Source: Planctomycetaceae bacterium
GTDB taxonomy: Bacteria > Planctomycetota > Planctomycetia > Pirellulales > JAEUIK01
Assembly (NCBI GenBank): GCA_016793185.1
Contig: JAEUIK010000483.1
Span: forward strand, 1 to 19,030
Length of the DNA stretch: 19,030 nt
Reading direction: 5' to 3'
The translations under genes and the position numbers were made by a program. The notes under the pieces were generated by a model. It saw nothing but the letters and a program-made list of their open reading frames with translations. It did no database searches and had not been told where the DNA came from. Positions 7,040-14,990 of this stretch are shown here, in pieces; within the stretch, counting starts at the first letter, position 1; every line of letters begins with the position of its first letter.

Positions 7040-7194
7040 GCGAAGTCTCCTGACCGACCTAAAAGTCCCTGTTCCGCGCAGTCAACGGCGCAGCTCGCCT
7101 GAGCGATGCCCCATTCGGCCTCGCCGACGACCCTGCTCTATTGTGGGCCGCAGATCGATTCCGGCAAGCCCGGTGCGACGGGGCCGAGCCGCGC

Positions 7195-8199
7195 CTAGAC
7201 CTCTTTCGCGTCGATCCAGCTCATCAGGCTGCGGAGCTGGCGGCCCACCTGCTCGATCCCGTGCTCGCGTTCGCGGCGGCGCTGCGCCTTGAACGCCGGG
7301 GCGTTGGCCTTGTTCTCGAGGATCCATTCGCGGGCAAACTGGCCGCTTTGGATCTCGCCCAGGATCTTCTTCATCTCGGCCTTGGTCTCTTCCGTGACGA
7401 TCCGCGGGCCGCGGGTGTAATCGCCGTATTCGGCCGTGTTCGAGATGCTGTACCGCATGTAATTCAGACCGCCGCGGTAGAGCAGGTCGACGATCAGCTT
7501 GAGCTCGTGCATGCACTCGAAGTAGGCCATTTCGGGCTGGTAGCCGGCTTCGACGAGCGTTTCGTAGCCCGCCTTGACCAGGGCGCTGACGCCGCCGCAG
7601 AGGACGGTCTGCTCGCCAAAGAGGTCGGTTTCGGTTTCCTCGGCGAAGGTGGTTTCGATGACGCCCGCCCGGGTGCCGCCAACTCCCTTGGCATAGGCCA
7701 TGGCGAGCTGGAACGATTCCTTCTTGGCATTGGGGCTCAGGGCGATGAGGCAGGGGACGCCGCCGCCGCGTTCGAACTCGCTGCGGACCAGGTGGCCGGG
7801 CCCCTTGGGAGCGACCAGGGCGATGTCGACGCCTTCCGGCGCTTCGACCTGGCCGAAGTGGACATTGAAGCCGTGCGAGCACATCAGCAGCTTGCCTGGC
7901 TTGAGGTTCGGCTTGACGTGGTTGCGATAGATACCGCCCTGGACCTCGTCGGGGAGCAGGATGTTGACCAGGTCTCCCTTGGTGGTCGCCTCTTCGACCG
8001 ACATCGGCTTGAAGCCATGCTTGACCGCCAGGTCGTAGTTGGCGCTGCCGGGGCGCTGGCCGACGATCACGGTGCAGCCGCTGTCGCGGAGGTTCTGGGC
8101 GTGGGCGTGCCCTTGCGAACCGTAGCCGAGAATGGCGATGGTCTTGCCTTTGAGCAGCGAGAGATCGGCGTCGTTATCGTAGTAGATCTTGGCGGGCAT
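7195..8199 (-). CDS. ilvC: Ketol-acid reductoisomerase
   Basis: This enzyme isomerises and reduces acetolactate or acetohydroxybutyrate with NADPH and Mg2+, the second common step of valine, leucine and isoleucine synthesis. The 334-aa length fits the short class I form. The N-terminal Rossmann domain has GYGSQGHAHAQN (25-36) and the cofactor loop GQRPGSANYD (47-56), whose Arg and Ser suggest NADPH. The catalytic His109 lies in SHGFNVHFGQ. The C-terminal knot domain supplies the metal ligands D192 and E196 (DLFGEQ), with E228 and E232 in YFECMHELKL. All key residues are present. The gap to ilvN is 81 bp in the same direction, so the two probably share the ilvN promoter. Upstream of the ATG lies only a weak AGAAAG. 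Confidence 0.97.
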   Translation of the reverse strand: MPAKIYYDNDADLSLLKGKTIAILGYGSQGHAHAQNLRDSGCTVIVGQRPGSANYDLAVKHGFKPMSVEEATTKGDLVNILLPDEVQGGIYRNHVKPNLKPGKLLMCSHGFNVHFGQVEAPEGVDIALVAPKGPGHLVRSEFERGGGVPCLIALSPNAKKESFQLAMAYAKGVGGTRAGVIETTFAEETETDLFGEQTVLCGGVSALVKAGYETLVEAGYQPEMAYFECMHELKLIVDLLYRGGLNYMRYSISNTAEYGDYTRGPRIVTEETKAEMKKILGEIQSGQFAREWILENKANAPAFKAQRRREREHGIEQVGRQLRSLMSWIDAKEV

Positions 8200-8280
8200 G
8201 AGATTCTTTCTGGCGTGAGGCGTTGGTGTGGGTGCCGCTGTGGCGTGCCGCGGCGAGAGTTTGTGTGCGTCTAACTGCGA

Positions 8281-8799
8281 TCAGGCCGAAGCTTGCGCGC
8301 CCCGCTCCATGCGGAGCCGGCCGGCGCTGCGCACCAGGGCGATGCGGCCGGTGCGGACCAGCTCGATGATGCCCAGCGGGCGCATCAGATCGATGTAGGC
8401 CTCGACCTTTCGCTCGGGTCCGGCAATCTCGACGATCACGTCCTCGTTGCCGACGTCGACGATCTTGCCGCGGAATATGTCGGTCAATTCGCGGACCGAC
8501 GAAAGTCCCCCTTCGCCGCCGGTCTTGACCCGGATCAGCATCAGGTCGCGCTCGACGAAATCCTGAGCGCTGATGTCGTCGACGCGAACGACCGTGACGA
8601 TCTTTTCGAGCTGCTTGCGGATCTGCAGCAGCACGTTGTCGTCGCCGACGACGACGAACGTCATCCGCGAGAGGTTGGGATCCTCGGTCTCGCCGACGGC
8701 CAGGCTGTCGATGTTGTACCCGCGCGAGGCAAGCATACCGGAGATGTGCGCCAGCACACCCGGCACGTTCTGCACCAGTGCGGAAAGGACGTGTCGCAT
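8281..8799 (-). CDS. ilvN: Acetolactate synthase small (regulatory) subunit
   Basis: This is the ACT-domain subunit that activates acetolactate synthase and gives feedback inhibition by valine. At 172 aa it is the usual size. The N-terminal ACT domain (about 3-75) has NVPGVLAHISGMLASRGYNI with N11, G14 and N29, matching the valine-site residues known from E. coli IlvH. The C-terminal half (80-160) contains RDLMLIRV, FRGKIVDVG and YIDLMRPLGIIELVRTGRIAL, the conserved second domain. CGGAG lies about 9 bases before the ATG at 8799. It leads the ilvN-ilvC pair. The catalytic large subunit ilvB normally next door is absent here and must be encoded elsewhere. Confidence 0.96.
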   Translation of the reverse strand: MRHVLSALVQNVPGVLAHISGMLASRGYNIDSLAVGETEDPNLSRMTFVVVGDDNVLLQIRKQLEKIVTVVRVDDISAQDFVERDLMLIRVKTGGEGGLSSVRELTDIFRGKIVDVGNEDVIVEIAGPERKVEAYIDLMRPLGIIELVRTGRIALVRSAGRLRMERGAQASA

Positions 8800-8831
8800 C
8801 CGAAACTCCGAGCAAAAAATGCGAAACTGGA

Positions 8832-8860
8832 ATGATATTCTGCTGGGAGGGGCCCAACAA
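8832..8860 (-). promoter_or_regulatory. Candidate promoter for ilvN-ilvC
   Basis: On the minus strand TTGTTG (8860-8855) and TATCAT (8837-8832) are 17 bases apart. The -10 matches five of six bases. The transcript would start about 25 bases before the ilvN ATG, too short for attenuation from this start. Confidence 0.45.
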
Positions 8861-8878
8861 GGGGGAGGTTCGCAGGAG

Positions 8879-8991
8879 GACGGCCTCAGCCGCCGTCGAT
8901 CGTCGGGGGCAGCGACCCCGATCGGCGGGATTGTCTCCGCAATCCTCCGGAGGAGGGCGAGTCCCGGACTCGCTCGGCCTCACCGAGGCCG
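8879..8991. repeat. Cluster of six short inverted repeats in a divergent spacer
   Basis: The 347-bp spacer 8800-9146 between ilvN and the ThuA-like gene holds no credible gene. Its centre has GACGGC/GCCGTC (8879-8897), TCGGGG/CCCCGA (8903-8921), GGATTG/CAATCC (8928-8945), the palindrome TCCTCCGGAGGA (8943-8954), GAGTC/GACTC (8959-8971) and CGGCCTC/GAGGCCG with an ACC loop (8975-8991). The array lies upstream of both candidate -35 elements, so neither predicted transcript would include it. Confidence 0.45.
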
Positions 8992-9033
8992 GCGGCCGAA
9001 AAAAAGTGCCGAAACGATCAGCACCTCGGCAGC

Positions 9034-9062
9034 TTGGAGTTCTGCCCCGTCCCCCCCATAAT
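9034..9062 (+). promoter_or_regulatory. Candidate promoter for the ThuA-like/hydrolase pair
   Basis: TTGGAG (9034-9039) and CATAAT (9057-9062) are 17 bases apart, with a seven-C run directly before the -10. The -10 matches five of six bases. The leader to the ATG at 9147 would be about 78 bases. Confidence 0.4.
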
Positions 9063-9146
9063 CGTTGCATCCCCGTGGCCGAGCGAGACCGGCAAGCTGG
9101 AGAAGTCGCGGGGGCTATTCATCCTCACCCTTGGCTGACCAAATCC

Positions 9147-10013
9147 ATGAATCTCCGCCGCAACCCCCGTCCGCTGCTGGTTGCCTTGCTGTGCCTCGTA
9201 ACGCCGGGCCTCGCCCTCACACTGGGGACGAACGCACGTCGGGCCGAGGCCGCCGATCCGCCGGCCGAGCGAACCAAATTCCTGCTCATCGGCCACGATA
9301 AAGACGGCCATCCCCGCCTCACCCACGAGTATCTCAGCGTCTGCCAGTTGCTGGCCAAGTGCCTGCGGCAAACGCCGGGCGTCGAAACGGTCGTCTCGAA
9401 CCGCTGGCCGCAGAACGACGCCGACCTCCAGAACGTTAAGGCGATCGTGCTCTATGTTCCCTGGGGGTCGAACATCCTTTTTGACGGGCCGCACCGCGAC
9501 GCCGCCAGGAAGCTGCTCGACAGCGGCGTGGGGCTCTCGGCCATCCACTGGGCCACCGGCGCCGAGCGCGATGAGTTCGGCGCGCTCTGGCTGCAATATA
9601 TGGGGGGGTGGTTCCACACCGACTTCAGCAAGATCCAGCACATCAAGAAGCAGTTCACGCTGGTCGAGCCCGAGCATCCGATCTTCCGCGGCGGACCCGA
9701 AAAGAACTACGAGCTGTTCGATGAGTTCTACTTCGACCTCCGCTTTGATCCCAACGCGAAGCCGCTGGTGACGGTCGACGTCGACGGCCGGCCGAATACG
9801 ATTGCCTGGACGTTCGAGCGCACCCACGGGGGGCGGTCGTTCGGCTTCGACGCGGGGCACTATCACAAGAACTTTGGCGACGACGCGTTTCGCCGGTTCG
9901 TGGTGAATGGGATCCTCTGGACGGCCCACCGCGAAATCCCACCGACCGGAGCGCCGGCCGCGATCGAGCCGGCCGACCTGGAAATTCCCCCCGCGGCGGA
10001 AGCGGCCCAGTGA
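9147..10013 (+). CDS. Secreted ThuA-like domain protein
   Basis: The 288-aa product has a signal peptide (basic MNLRRNPR, hydrophobic 9-27, likely cleavage after AEA at about residue 35). The rest matches the ThuA-like fold, a relative of class I glutamine amidotransferases named after Sinorhizobium trehalose utilisation and abundant in planctomycetes, where it often occurs with sugar-oxidising secreted enzymes. Supporting segments are KFLLIGHDKDG (44-54), GVGLSAIHWATG (127-138), QYMGGWFH (150-157) and GHYHKNFGDDAFRRFVVNGI (237-256), a strongly family-like ending. The tail (265-288) is Pro/Ala-rich. The start at 9147 is set by the signal peptide; no ribosome site is visible. The stop overlaps the hydrolase GTG start. 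The substrate is unknown; the ThuA fold alone does not prove catalysis. Confidence 0.88.
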   Translation: MNLRRNPRPLLVALLCLVTPGLALTLGTNARRAEAADPPAERTKFLLIGHDKDGHPRLTHEYLSVCQLLAKCLRQTPGVETVVSNRWPQNDADLQNVKAIVLYVPWGSNILFDGPHRDAARKLLDSGVGLSAIHWATGAERDEFGALWLQYMGGWFHTDFSKIQHIKKQFTLVEPEHPIFRGGPEKNYELFDEFYFDLRFDPNAKPLVTVDVDGRPNTIAWTFERTHGGRSFGFDAGHYHKNFGDDAFRRFVVNGILWTAHREIPPTGAPAAIEPADLEIPPAAEAAQ

Positions 10014-10867
10014 GCATGTTTCGCGAAGCGTCCTTCGCCGCGCCCGCAATCGAATTGAATGTGGCCAGCGGCCCCCCGCAGGGGCCGCCGCTGGTGCTGC
10101 TGCATGGCGTGGTCCGCCGCTGGCAGGACTTCCTGCCGATCGCGGCCGATCTGGCCAGTCGCTGGCAACTGCACGGCATCGACCATCGAGGTCATGGCCG
10201 GTCGGGGCGCACCGCGCCGGGCTATCGCGTGGCCGATTACGCCGAGGACGCGGCGGCCTTCGTGGAGCGCGGTCTGGATCAGCCCGCCGTGATCTACGGC
10301 CATTCTCTCGGGGCGATGGTCGCTCTGGCCGTGGCGGCCGCGGCGCCGGATCGCGTGCGGGCGCTGGTGCTCGAAGATCCTCCGTGCGAGACCCTCGGGA
10401 CGCGGATCGAACACACGACCTATCCCGAGATGTTCGCGGCCTGGCGCAAGCTGGCCGAGACCCGGGCCGGCGTGCCCGAGTTGGCGGCGAGGATGGCCGA
10501 CGTGGTGCTGACCAGCCACGACGGGATTCGCGTTCGGATCGGCGATGTGCGGGACGCGACGAGCTTGCGTTTCACCGCGAGTTGCCTGAGCCAGCTCGAT
10601 CCTCGCGTGCTCGACCCGCTCGTCGCGGGGACCTGGTACGAGGGCTACTCGCTCGACGCACTCTTGCCGCGCGTGAAATGTCCTGTCCTGATTTTGCAAT
10701 CCGACGCGTCGGCCGGGGGGATGCTCAGCGACGACGATGCCGAGCGGTTGCTGCGGGGGCTGCCCGATGCAACGCGTGTCCGCTTTCCCGGCGTGGGGCA
10801 CCTGATTCACTGGGAAGCGCCGGAGCTGGCCCTCCGCCACGTGCTGGCGTTCCTGGAGTCGCTGTAA
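10010..10867 (+). CDS. Alpha/beta hydrolase
   Basis: This is a cytoplasmic-looking serine hydrolase of 285 aa. The oxyanion region is LVLLHGVVRRW (28-38). The nucleophile elbow GHSLGA has Ser99; Asp232 in LILQSDASAGG and His264 in FPGVGHLIHWEAP complete a likely triad. DHRGHGRSG (58-66) is the strand-4 motif of the family. The start is taken as GTG at 10010 because GGAAG lies 7 bases upstream; ATG at 10016 would be only two codons shorter but more distant from that site. GTG overlaps the ThuA-like gene's TGA, so translation is probably coupled. No signal peptide is seen, although the partner is secreted, so they may not act in the same compartment. An esterase, lactonase or C-C hydrolase activity cannot be distinguished. 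Confidence 0.9.
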   Translation: MSMFREASFAAPAIELNVASGPPQGPPLVLLHGVVRRWQDFLPIAADLASRWQLHGIDHRGHGRSGRTAPGYRVADYAEDAAAFVERGLDQPAVIYGHSLGAMVALAVAAAAPDRVRALVLEDPPCETLGTRIEHTTYPEMFAAWRKLAETRAGVPELAARMADVVLTSHDGIRVRIGDVRDATSLRFTASCLSQLDPRVLDPLVAGTWYEGYSLDALLPRVKCPVLILQSDASAGGMLSDDDAERLLRGLPDATRVRFPGVGHLIHWEAPELALRHVLAFLESL

Positions 10868-10894
10868 AGCAAGAGATGCGTCGCGGCGTACGGA

Positions 10895-11959
10895 TCAACC
10901 GCCAACTCGGGCAGTTTCCGTCAACCGTGCCAGGTCGTCGAGCCAGCATTCGATGGCCGTGGCCTGGTGGACATTGCGGTCGATGTGCGCGATGGCATCC
11001 AGGCAACGTTCCACCGCCAGCGCGGCGGACTCGGCATCGCCAATCGCAACGCCAAGTTTGACGGCGCTGGCCGACAGCACTTCATCGGCCGCCGCCGGTG
11101 AGCCCGACAGCGTGCGAATCACCTGCCGATAGAGCTCGGCCGCAAAGCCGATCAACTGTCGGGCACGTTCGCGCCGGGCGGGCGCTTCTTTGCCGGCCGC
11201 TTCGACGAAGGCCAGCACGTCGCGGGCCAGCGCCGGACTGTTGAGCGGCGCCTGCGCCAGTCGCTGCAGGAACTCGGCGCGGAACTTCCACAACTCGGGA
11301 TCGGCCAGCGCGCGCGCCCGGCCGAGGCTCCCCTCGCTGTACCGTGCCAGTGTGGCGGCCGCATCGGGCGAATCGACGATCTGTTGCTCGAGGAGCAAGC
11401 GCGCCACGACTTCGGGATGCAAGGGGCGAAAGGCCACCAGTTGCGACCGCGAGCGGATCGTCGGCAACTGCTTCTCGACGCTCGTCCCGAGCAGGATGAT
11501 CACCGAATCGGCCGGGGGCTCTTCGAGAGTCTTCAAGAGCGCGTTCGCCCCTTCGACGTTGAGATCGTCAGCGTCGTCGATGATGGCCACTTTGCGGCCG
11601 CCGCAGAAGGCCTTCAGGCCGATCTCGTGGCACAGTCCCTCCTGCATGCGTTTCTCGCCGGACCCGATCAGCAGCTCCACGGGAATGACGTTCTTGTCGG
11701 CCGGCTTGGCAACCACGATCAGGTCGGGATGAGTGCCGGCCGCGACTTGCACGCACGCCTCGCACGTCCCGCACGGAGCGAGCGCCGCGGCCGGACTGCG
11801 CTGGCACAAGAGGGCCTGTGCCAACTTCAGTGCGAAGCTGCGCTTGCCGATCCCCTCGGCTCCCACGAAGAGAAACGTGCTCGCCAGCCGGCCGCGCGCG
11901 AGCGCCCGCTGAAACTGGGCGACGATCTCGTCGTGTCCTTCGATCCCCTGCCAGCTCAC
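10895..11959 (-). CDS. holB: DNA polymerase III delta-prime subunit
   Basis: This is a clamp-loader subunit that helps open the sliding clamp and load it on primed DNA. The 354-aa product has GAEGIGKR (33-40) as P-loop, a zinc module with C52, C63, C66 and C69 (CGTCEAC), a Walker B-like IIDDADDL (126-133), LLKTLEEPP (141-149) and an SRSQ box (170-173) in the place of the usual SRC arginine-finger motif. The Cys-to-Ser change in this box is small but visible. The start is GTG at 11959, overlapping the tmk TGA by the GTGA arrangement, with GGAG about 7 bases upstream inside tmk. tmk-holB is a widespread gene pair. The 27-bp gap to the hydrolase on the other strand leaves little room for a terminator. 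Confidence 0.93.
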   Translation of the reverse strand: MSWQGIEGHDEIVAQFQRALARGRLASTFLFVGAEGIGKRSFALKLAQALLCQRSPAAALAPCGTCEACVQVAAGTHPDLIVVAKPADKNVIPVELLIGSGEKRMQEGLCHEIGLKAFCGGRKVAIIDDADDLNVEGANALLKTLEEPPADSVIILLGTSVEKQLPTIRSRSQLVAFRPLHPEVVARLLLEQQIVDSPDAAATLARYSEGSLGRARALADPELWKFRAEFLQRLAQAPLNSPALARDVLAFVEAAGKEAPARRERARQLIGFAAELYRQVIRTLSGSPAAADEVLSASAVKLGVAIGDAESAALAVERCLDAIAHIDRNVHQATAIECWLDDLARLTETARVGG

Positions 11960-12588
11960 GATGCGGCTCCGCCTCGACCGATGCCCGGCAGACGCTGCGC
12001 GGCCGCGTGCCGGATCTGTTCCTGGACGGCCTCGATCGACTGCGACGCGTCGAGCACCAGGATGCGGTTGACGTCGCGCATCGCCTCGGCGTGATAGCCG
12101 GCCCGCAACCGCCGTCGGAAGTCGCTGCCGCGCGATTCCATCCGATCCAGCTCGCGGTGCAGCCGGGCTTGGGCCGCGTCGTCGGGAAGATCGAGCAGAA
12201 AGGTCAGGTCGGGCATCCGCCCGCGCGTGGCGACGGCGCCCACCTTCCAGATTTCCCCGACGGCCACGCCGCCGGCGTGCCCCTGGTAGACGACGTTCGC
12301 CAAGAGGTAGCGATCGGCGACGACGACCTTGCCGGCGGCCAGCGCCGGTTCGATGATCTCGTCAACCATTTGCGCGCGGGCGGCCATGTAGAGCAGCATT
12401 TCGCTCGTGGGGCCGATCACGAGCTGCGAGCGGTCGAGCAGGATTTTGCGGACGGCTTCACCCAGCGAGGTGCTCCCCGGGTCGCGGCAGACTTCGACCG
12501 GATACCCTTCCTCGCGTAGCCAATCGGCAAACAACGCGATCTGCGTGCTTTTTCCCGAACCGTCGACGCCGTCGAAACTGAAGAACAC
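11956..12588 (-). CDS. tmk: Thymidylate kinase
   Basis: This enzyme phosphorylates dTMP to dTDP, needed for dTTP supply. P-loop GVDGSGKST lies at 7-15, RDPGST at 35-40 (where many enzymes have REPGGT), DRYLLANVVYQG at 92-103 and the lid DRMESRGSDF at 148-157. Counting from GTG at 12588 gives 210 aa, normal for the family. An alternative TTG two codons upstream (12594) is adjacent to the CGGAG ribosome site with no spacing, while GTG at 12588 has six bases, so I prefer GTG. The stop overlaps the holB GTG. The glycosidase-like gene 124 bp upstream is on the same strand, with a periodic repeat between them. Confidence 0.95.
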   Translation of the reverse strand: MFFSFDGVDGSGKSTQIALFADWLREEGYPVEVCRDPGSTSLGEAVRKILLDRSQLVIGPTSEMLLYMAARAQMVDEIIEPALAAGKVVVADRYLLANVVYQGHAGGVAVGEIWKVGAVATRGRMPDLTFLLDLPDDAAQARLHRELDRMESRGSDFRRRLRAGYHAEAMRDVNRILVLDASQSIEAVQEQIRHAAAQRLPGIGRGGAAS

Positions 12589-12675
12589 TGCCAACTCCGG
12601 ATGAGAACGAGAATCCTAACCGCGAAGGTTACCCAGGCCGCACAGCACGGGCGGAACGAATCGGCACTGAGTTTC

Positions 12676-12711
12676 TCCTGAGATTCCTGGGTGTCCTGCG
12701 TGCGCTACGTG
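12676..12711 (-). repeat. 9-nt periodic intergenic repeat (CACNNAGGA type)
   Basis: On the minus strand, directly after the glycosidase-like stop, four units of 9 bases follow: CACGTAGCG, CACGCAGGA, CACCCAGGA, ATCTCAGGA. The period and core match the run at 6688-6722. It fills part of the 124-bp spacer before tmk. Confidence 0.45.
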
Positions 12712-12712
12712 G

Positions 12713-13690
12713 TCAATCCTTTTTTTCACTTGGCAGGTACGCCCGGACTTCGTTGTGCATGGTGTAGAGCCGGAATTTGTCGCCGTCGGGCACGACAATA
12801 CCGCTCGACTGGTTGCCGGTCGTGAGCGGGTTGTGGGGATACTTCTCCCAGTGGACGAGGTCCTTGGAGCGGGCGACGTTGACCCGCCACTCGCGCCACT
12901 CGGGCGTGTCGGAGCCATGGTAGTAGGCGTAGTAGACTCCGTTGTAACGGATGATCTGGTTGAGCGCCACCGCGTACTTGTCGAAGGCCTCGGGCCCCCG
13001 CGCCAGCACCGGCTCGTCCTGCACGTTGCGCCACACTTCCAGGTCGCGCGAAGTCGCCAGCCAGACGCCCTGATCGCCCCGCTCGTAGAAGAGGTACCAG
13101 GTGCCGTTCTCGATCCAGGCCGTCGGCGTGCCGTAGGGGCCCGGCGTGAGGGGCTCGCCCGAGGTCTGGCGCACGTCGAGCGTGCCGCGCCGCTTCCAGA
13201 CGACGCCATCGCTGGAGGTGAGGAGCTGCGCGCGGTCACCGGCCCCTTCGGCAAACAGGTAGTAGAGGCCGTCATGCTCGACGACCATCATGTCTTCGCA
13301 CCAGGTCTCGCGATAGATCGGGTTGCGTGAGTCGGCTTCCCAGTGCAGGCCGTCGCGCGAGGTGGCCAGCCCCAGCATTTTCTGCCCGGGGCGCGTGCCG
13401 TCGTAGCCGGTGAACCAGAGCCGCCATTGGTCTCCTTGACGCAGGATCCAGCCCCGTTCACGGATCTTCACGTCCCAGTGCCCCGCGCCCCCGGCGGTGA
13501 AAACGGGATTCTCGGCGGCGGGCGTGAACTCGACGAGCGCGCGCGGAAAGCGAGTCGTTGCGGCAGGGGGGGACGCGGTTGCCGCTTCCTGCGCAGCAAT
13601 TCGGATCGTGGCGGCCGGCCAACTGGCAAAGGCGAGGACCGCCACCCAAACAACGCGAATCGATTGTACCGCGGAAGGCTTGCCGCTCAT
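12713..13690 (-). CDS. Secreted beta-propeller glycosidase-like protein (GH43/GH32 type)
   Basis: The 325-aa product has a signal peptide (hydrophobic 11-34 after a basic start) and then a five-bladed propeller pattern. Four repeated S-D-W blade motifs are visible: SRDGLHW (111-117), SSDGVVW (159-165), SRDLEVW (214-220) and SKDLVHW (275-281). Candidate active-site acids are D73 in GHWDVKIRE, and E132/D133 in WCEDMMVV. The PYGTPTAWIENGTWYLFYERG stretch (185-205) resembles GH43/GH32 enzymes. The start is taken at ATG 13690 because AGGA lies about 9 bases before it; the frame extends further upstream without support. It could hydrolyse a plant or algal glycan, but the family assignment is by pattern only and catalytic acids are inferred. 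It precedes tmk on the same strand, so may share its transcript. Confidence 0.75.
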   Translation of the reverse strand: MSGKPSAVQSIRVVWVAVLAFASWPAATIRIAAQEAATASPPAATTRFPRALVEFTPAAENPVFTAGGAGHWDVKIRERGWILRQGDQWRLWFTGYDGTRPGQKMLGLATSRDGLHWEADSRNPIYRETWCEDMMVVEHDGLYYLFAEGAGDRAQLLTSSDGVVWKRRGTLDVRQTSGEPLTPGPYGTPTAWIENGTWYLFYERGDQGVWLATSRDLEVWRNVQDEPVLARGPEAFDKYAVALNQIIRYNGVYYAYYHGSDTPEWREWRVNVARSKDLVHWEKYPHNPLTTGNQSSGIVVPDGDKFRLYTMHNEVRAYLPSEKKD

Positions 13691-13850
13691 TTTCGATTTT
13701 CCTGGTCCCGGCGGCATGGTTTCACGCGCGCTGAATGCGATTCGGGCGCGACGGTCCAATCGTACCGCACTCGCACCCGGGATCCTATCGGGTGGCTGCG
13801 CCGCGGTTACCCGCGTGCCGGCCTCCGCGCCTGGGCCAGGCGGCTTCGGG

Positions 13851-13879
13851 TTGAGCGCCGCCAGCGGGCGTGTTATAAG
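13851..13879 (+). promoter_or_regulatory. Candidate promoter for the FHA gene
   Basis: TTGAGC (13851-13856) and TATAAG (13874-13879) are 17 bases apart; matches are four of six and five of six. This is the best promoter-like pair in the window. It lies in the 312-bp divergent spacer 13691-14002, which otherwise contains no credible gene. The leader would be about 117 bases. Confidence 0.5.
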
Positions 13880-14002
13880 CAACGGCAGGGCCCTCACGCC
13901 GAGCCGAGTGGTTGTCGACGGCCCGGCGCCTGCCCGCGCTGGTTCCCGCGACGCGGCCGCGTCACCGGCGCAACCTCATCCGCTAGGCAATCTCGAACGG
14001 TC

Positions 14003-14683
14003 ATGGGCGGCGTGGTCACACTGCAAGTTCTTGATGGCGCCGATCGCGGACGGATCTACGAGAATCTGACTCCGACCATCACCATCGGTCGCGAGGAAGG
14101 AAACACCATCCAGCTCAACGACGAGCGGGTGAGCCGCTTCCACCTCAAGATTCAGGACGACCAGAATCAGTACGTCCTGACCGATCTCGAAAGCACCAAC
14201 GGCACCAAGGTCAATGGCGAAGACATCCACCTGCGGATCCTTCGTTTCGGCGACATGATCAGCGTCGGGCGGTCGGTGCTGCTGTTCGGTTCGCGCGAGC
14301 AAATTGCCGCGCGCTTGGCGCAACTCCGCGGCCGCGAAGTCCCGCCGGAGCGGACCGTCGACGCCAACGCCGTCGAAGATCCTGTGCCCGAGAAAGCCTC
14401 GCTCGATTTCGAGATCAACTGGGGGGACGAGATGCCGGGGCAGTCGACGCTGCACTCGCTGCTCCCCCCCGAACTGCCGGCCCGGCTCAGTCCCGGGCAA
14501 GCCGCGCAATTGTGCGAAGTGCTCGAGTACCTGCACATCCGCATCCGCGACCTCCTGGCCTCAGTCAAAGTCGACGAGAAGACCGAGCTCGCCACGCTCG
14601 AGCAGCGGCAATGGCAGAATCTGCTCGACCTGCAGGCTCGTCTGGCCGCTTACCTGCGAGCGATTGCCGAACCGCAAGAATGA
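14003..14683 (+). CDS. FHA-domain protein with C-terminal helical region
   Basis: The forkhead-associated domain binds phosphothreonine peptides, usually downstream of Ser/Thr kinases. The 226-aa product has GR at 29-30, SRFH at 44-47, the DLESTNGTKVNG signature (61-72), and a final strand ISVGRSVLLFG (86-96), so the FHA fold spans about residues 4-97 and keeps the key Arg30, Ser44, His47 and Asn66. The start at 14003 was chosen to fit the fold; open frame upstream is likely non-coding and only weak ACGG precedes it. Residues 100-225 are acidic then helix-rich (AAQLCEVLEYLHIRIRDLL and QRQWQNLLDLQARLAAYL), probably coiled coil. The gene has its own promoter candidate and precedes dnaE by 307 bp. 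Its kinase and binding partner are unknown. Confidence 0.9.
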   Translation: MGGVVTLQVLDGADRGRIYENLTPTITIGREEGNTIQLNDERVSRFHLKIQDDQNQYVLTDLESTNGTKVNGEDIHLRILRFGDMISVGRSVLLFGSREQIAARLAQLRGREVPPERTVDANAVEDPVPEKASLDFEINWGDEMPGQSTLHSLLPPELPARLSPGQAAQLCEVLEYLHIRIRDLLASVKVDEKTELATLEQRQWQNLLDLQARLAAYLRAIAEPQE

Positions 14684-14865
14684 GCGGCGCGCGGGATCGA
14701 ACCTGAGGCGGATCGGGCAGGCGTGTCTCTCCAACGCGCCACGCTGCGCAGCCAGGGAAAGGCAGCCTGAACCGCAGATTTCGCAGCTGGGATTCTGAGT
14801 CAAGTGCGCGGGCTCGGAGAGCGGCCGCGGCTGGGATTCGACTCCGACTCGCGGCATCCGGCCGA

Positions 14866-14893
14866 TTGTTCCGCCGGCTGGGCGCGGTAAAAT
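14866..14893 (+). promoter_or_regulatory. Candidate promoter for dnaE
   Basis: TTGTTC (14866-14871) and TAAAAT (14888-14893) are 16 bases apart; the -10 matches five of six bases. It sits in the 307-bp spacer 14684-14990, which otherwise has only a direct repeat GCTGGGATTC at 14786-14795 and 14830-14839, and no credible gene. Confidence 0.4.
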
Positions 14894-14990
14894 CCTGTCT
14901 CCGCGGTCGGCCGCAGGGCGCCGCGATGTCTGCCCGGCGTCCCGTCCGGCGTCTCGGGGCGGCCATCCGTCTTGATGGAGCGAGGCACTG

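Noticed and set aside
9018..9059. Short 13-codon frame upstream of ilvN as a possible attenuation leader peptide
   Set aside because: It encodes MGGTGQNSKLPRC with one Leu and no Val or Ile run, and lies upstream of the more likely ilvN promoter.
12592..12594. TTG as the tmk start codon
   Set aside because: The ribosome site CGGAG touches this codon without any spacing; GTG two codons later has a normal six-base gap.
14688..14738. GGTTCGATCC T-arm-like sequence with GGCGCG/CGCGCC ends on the minus strand
   Set aside because: The T-stem does not pair beyond two bases, the spacing between ends is too short for a tRNA, and no anticodon arm can be drawn.
14786..14839. 10-bp direct repeat GCTGGGATTC as an attachment site
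   Set aside because: The two copies are 44 bp apart in an ordinary spacer with no integrase or mobile gene nearby.
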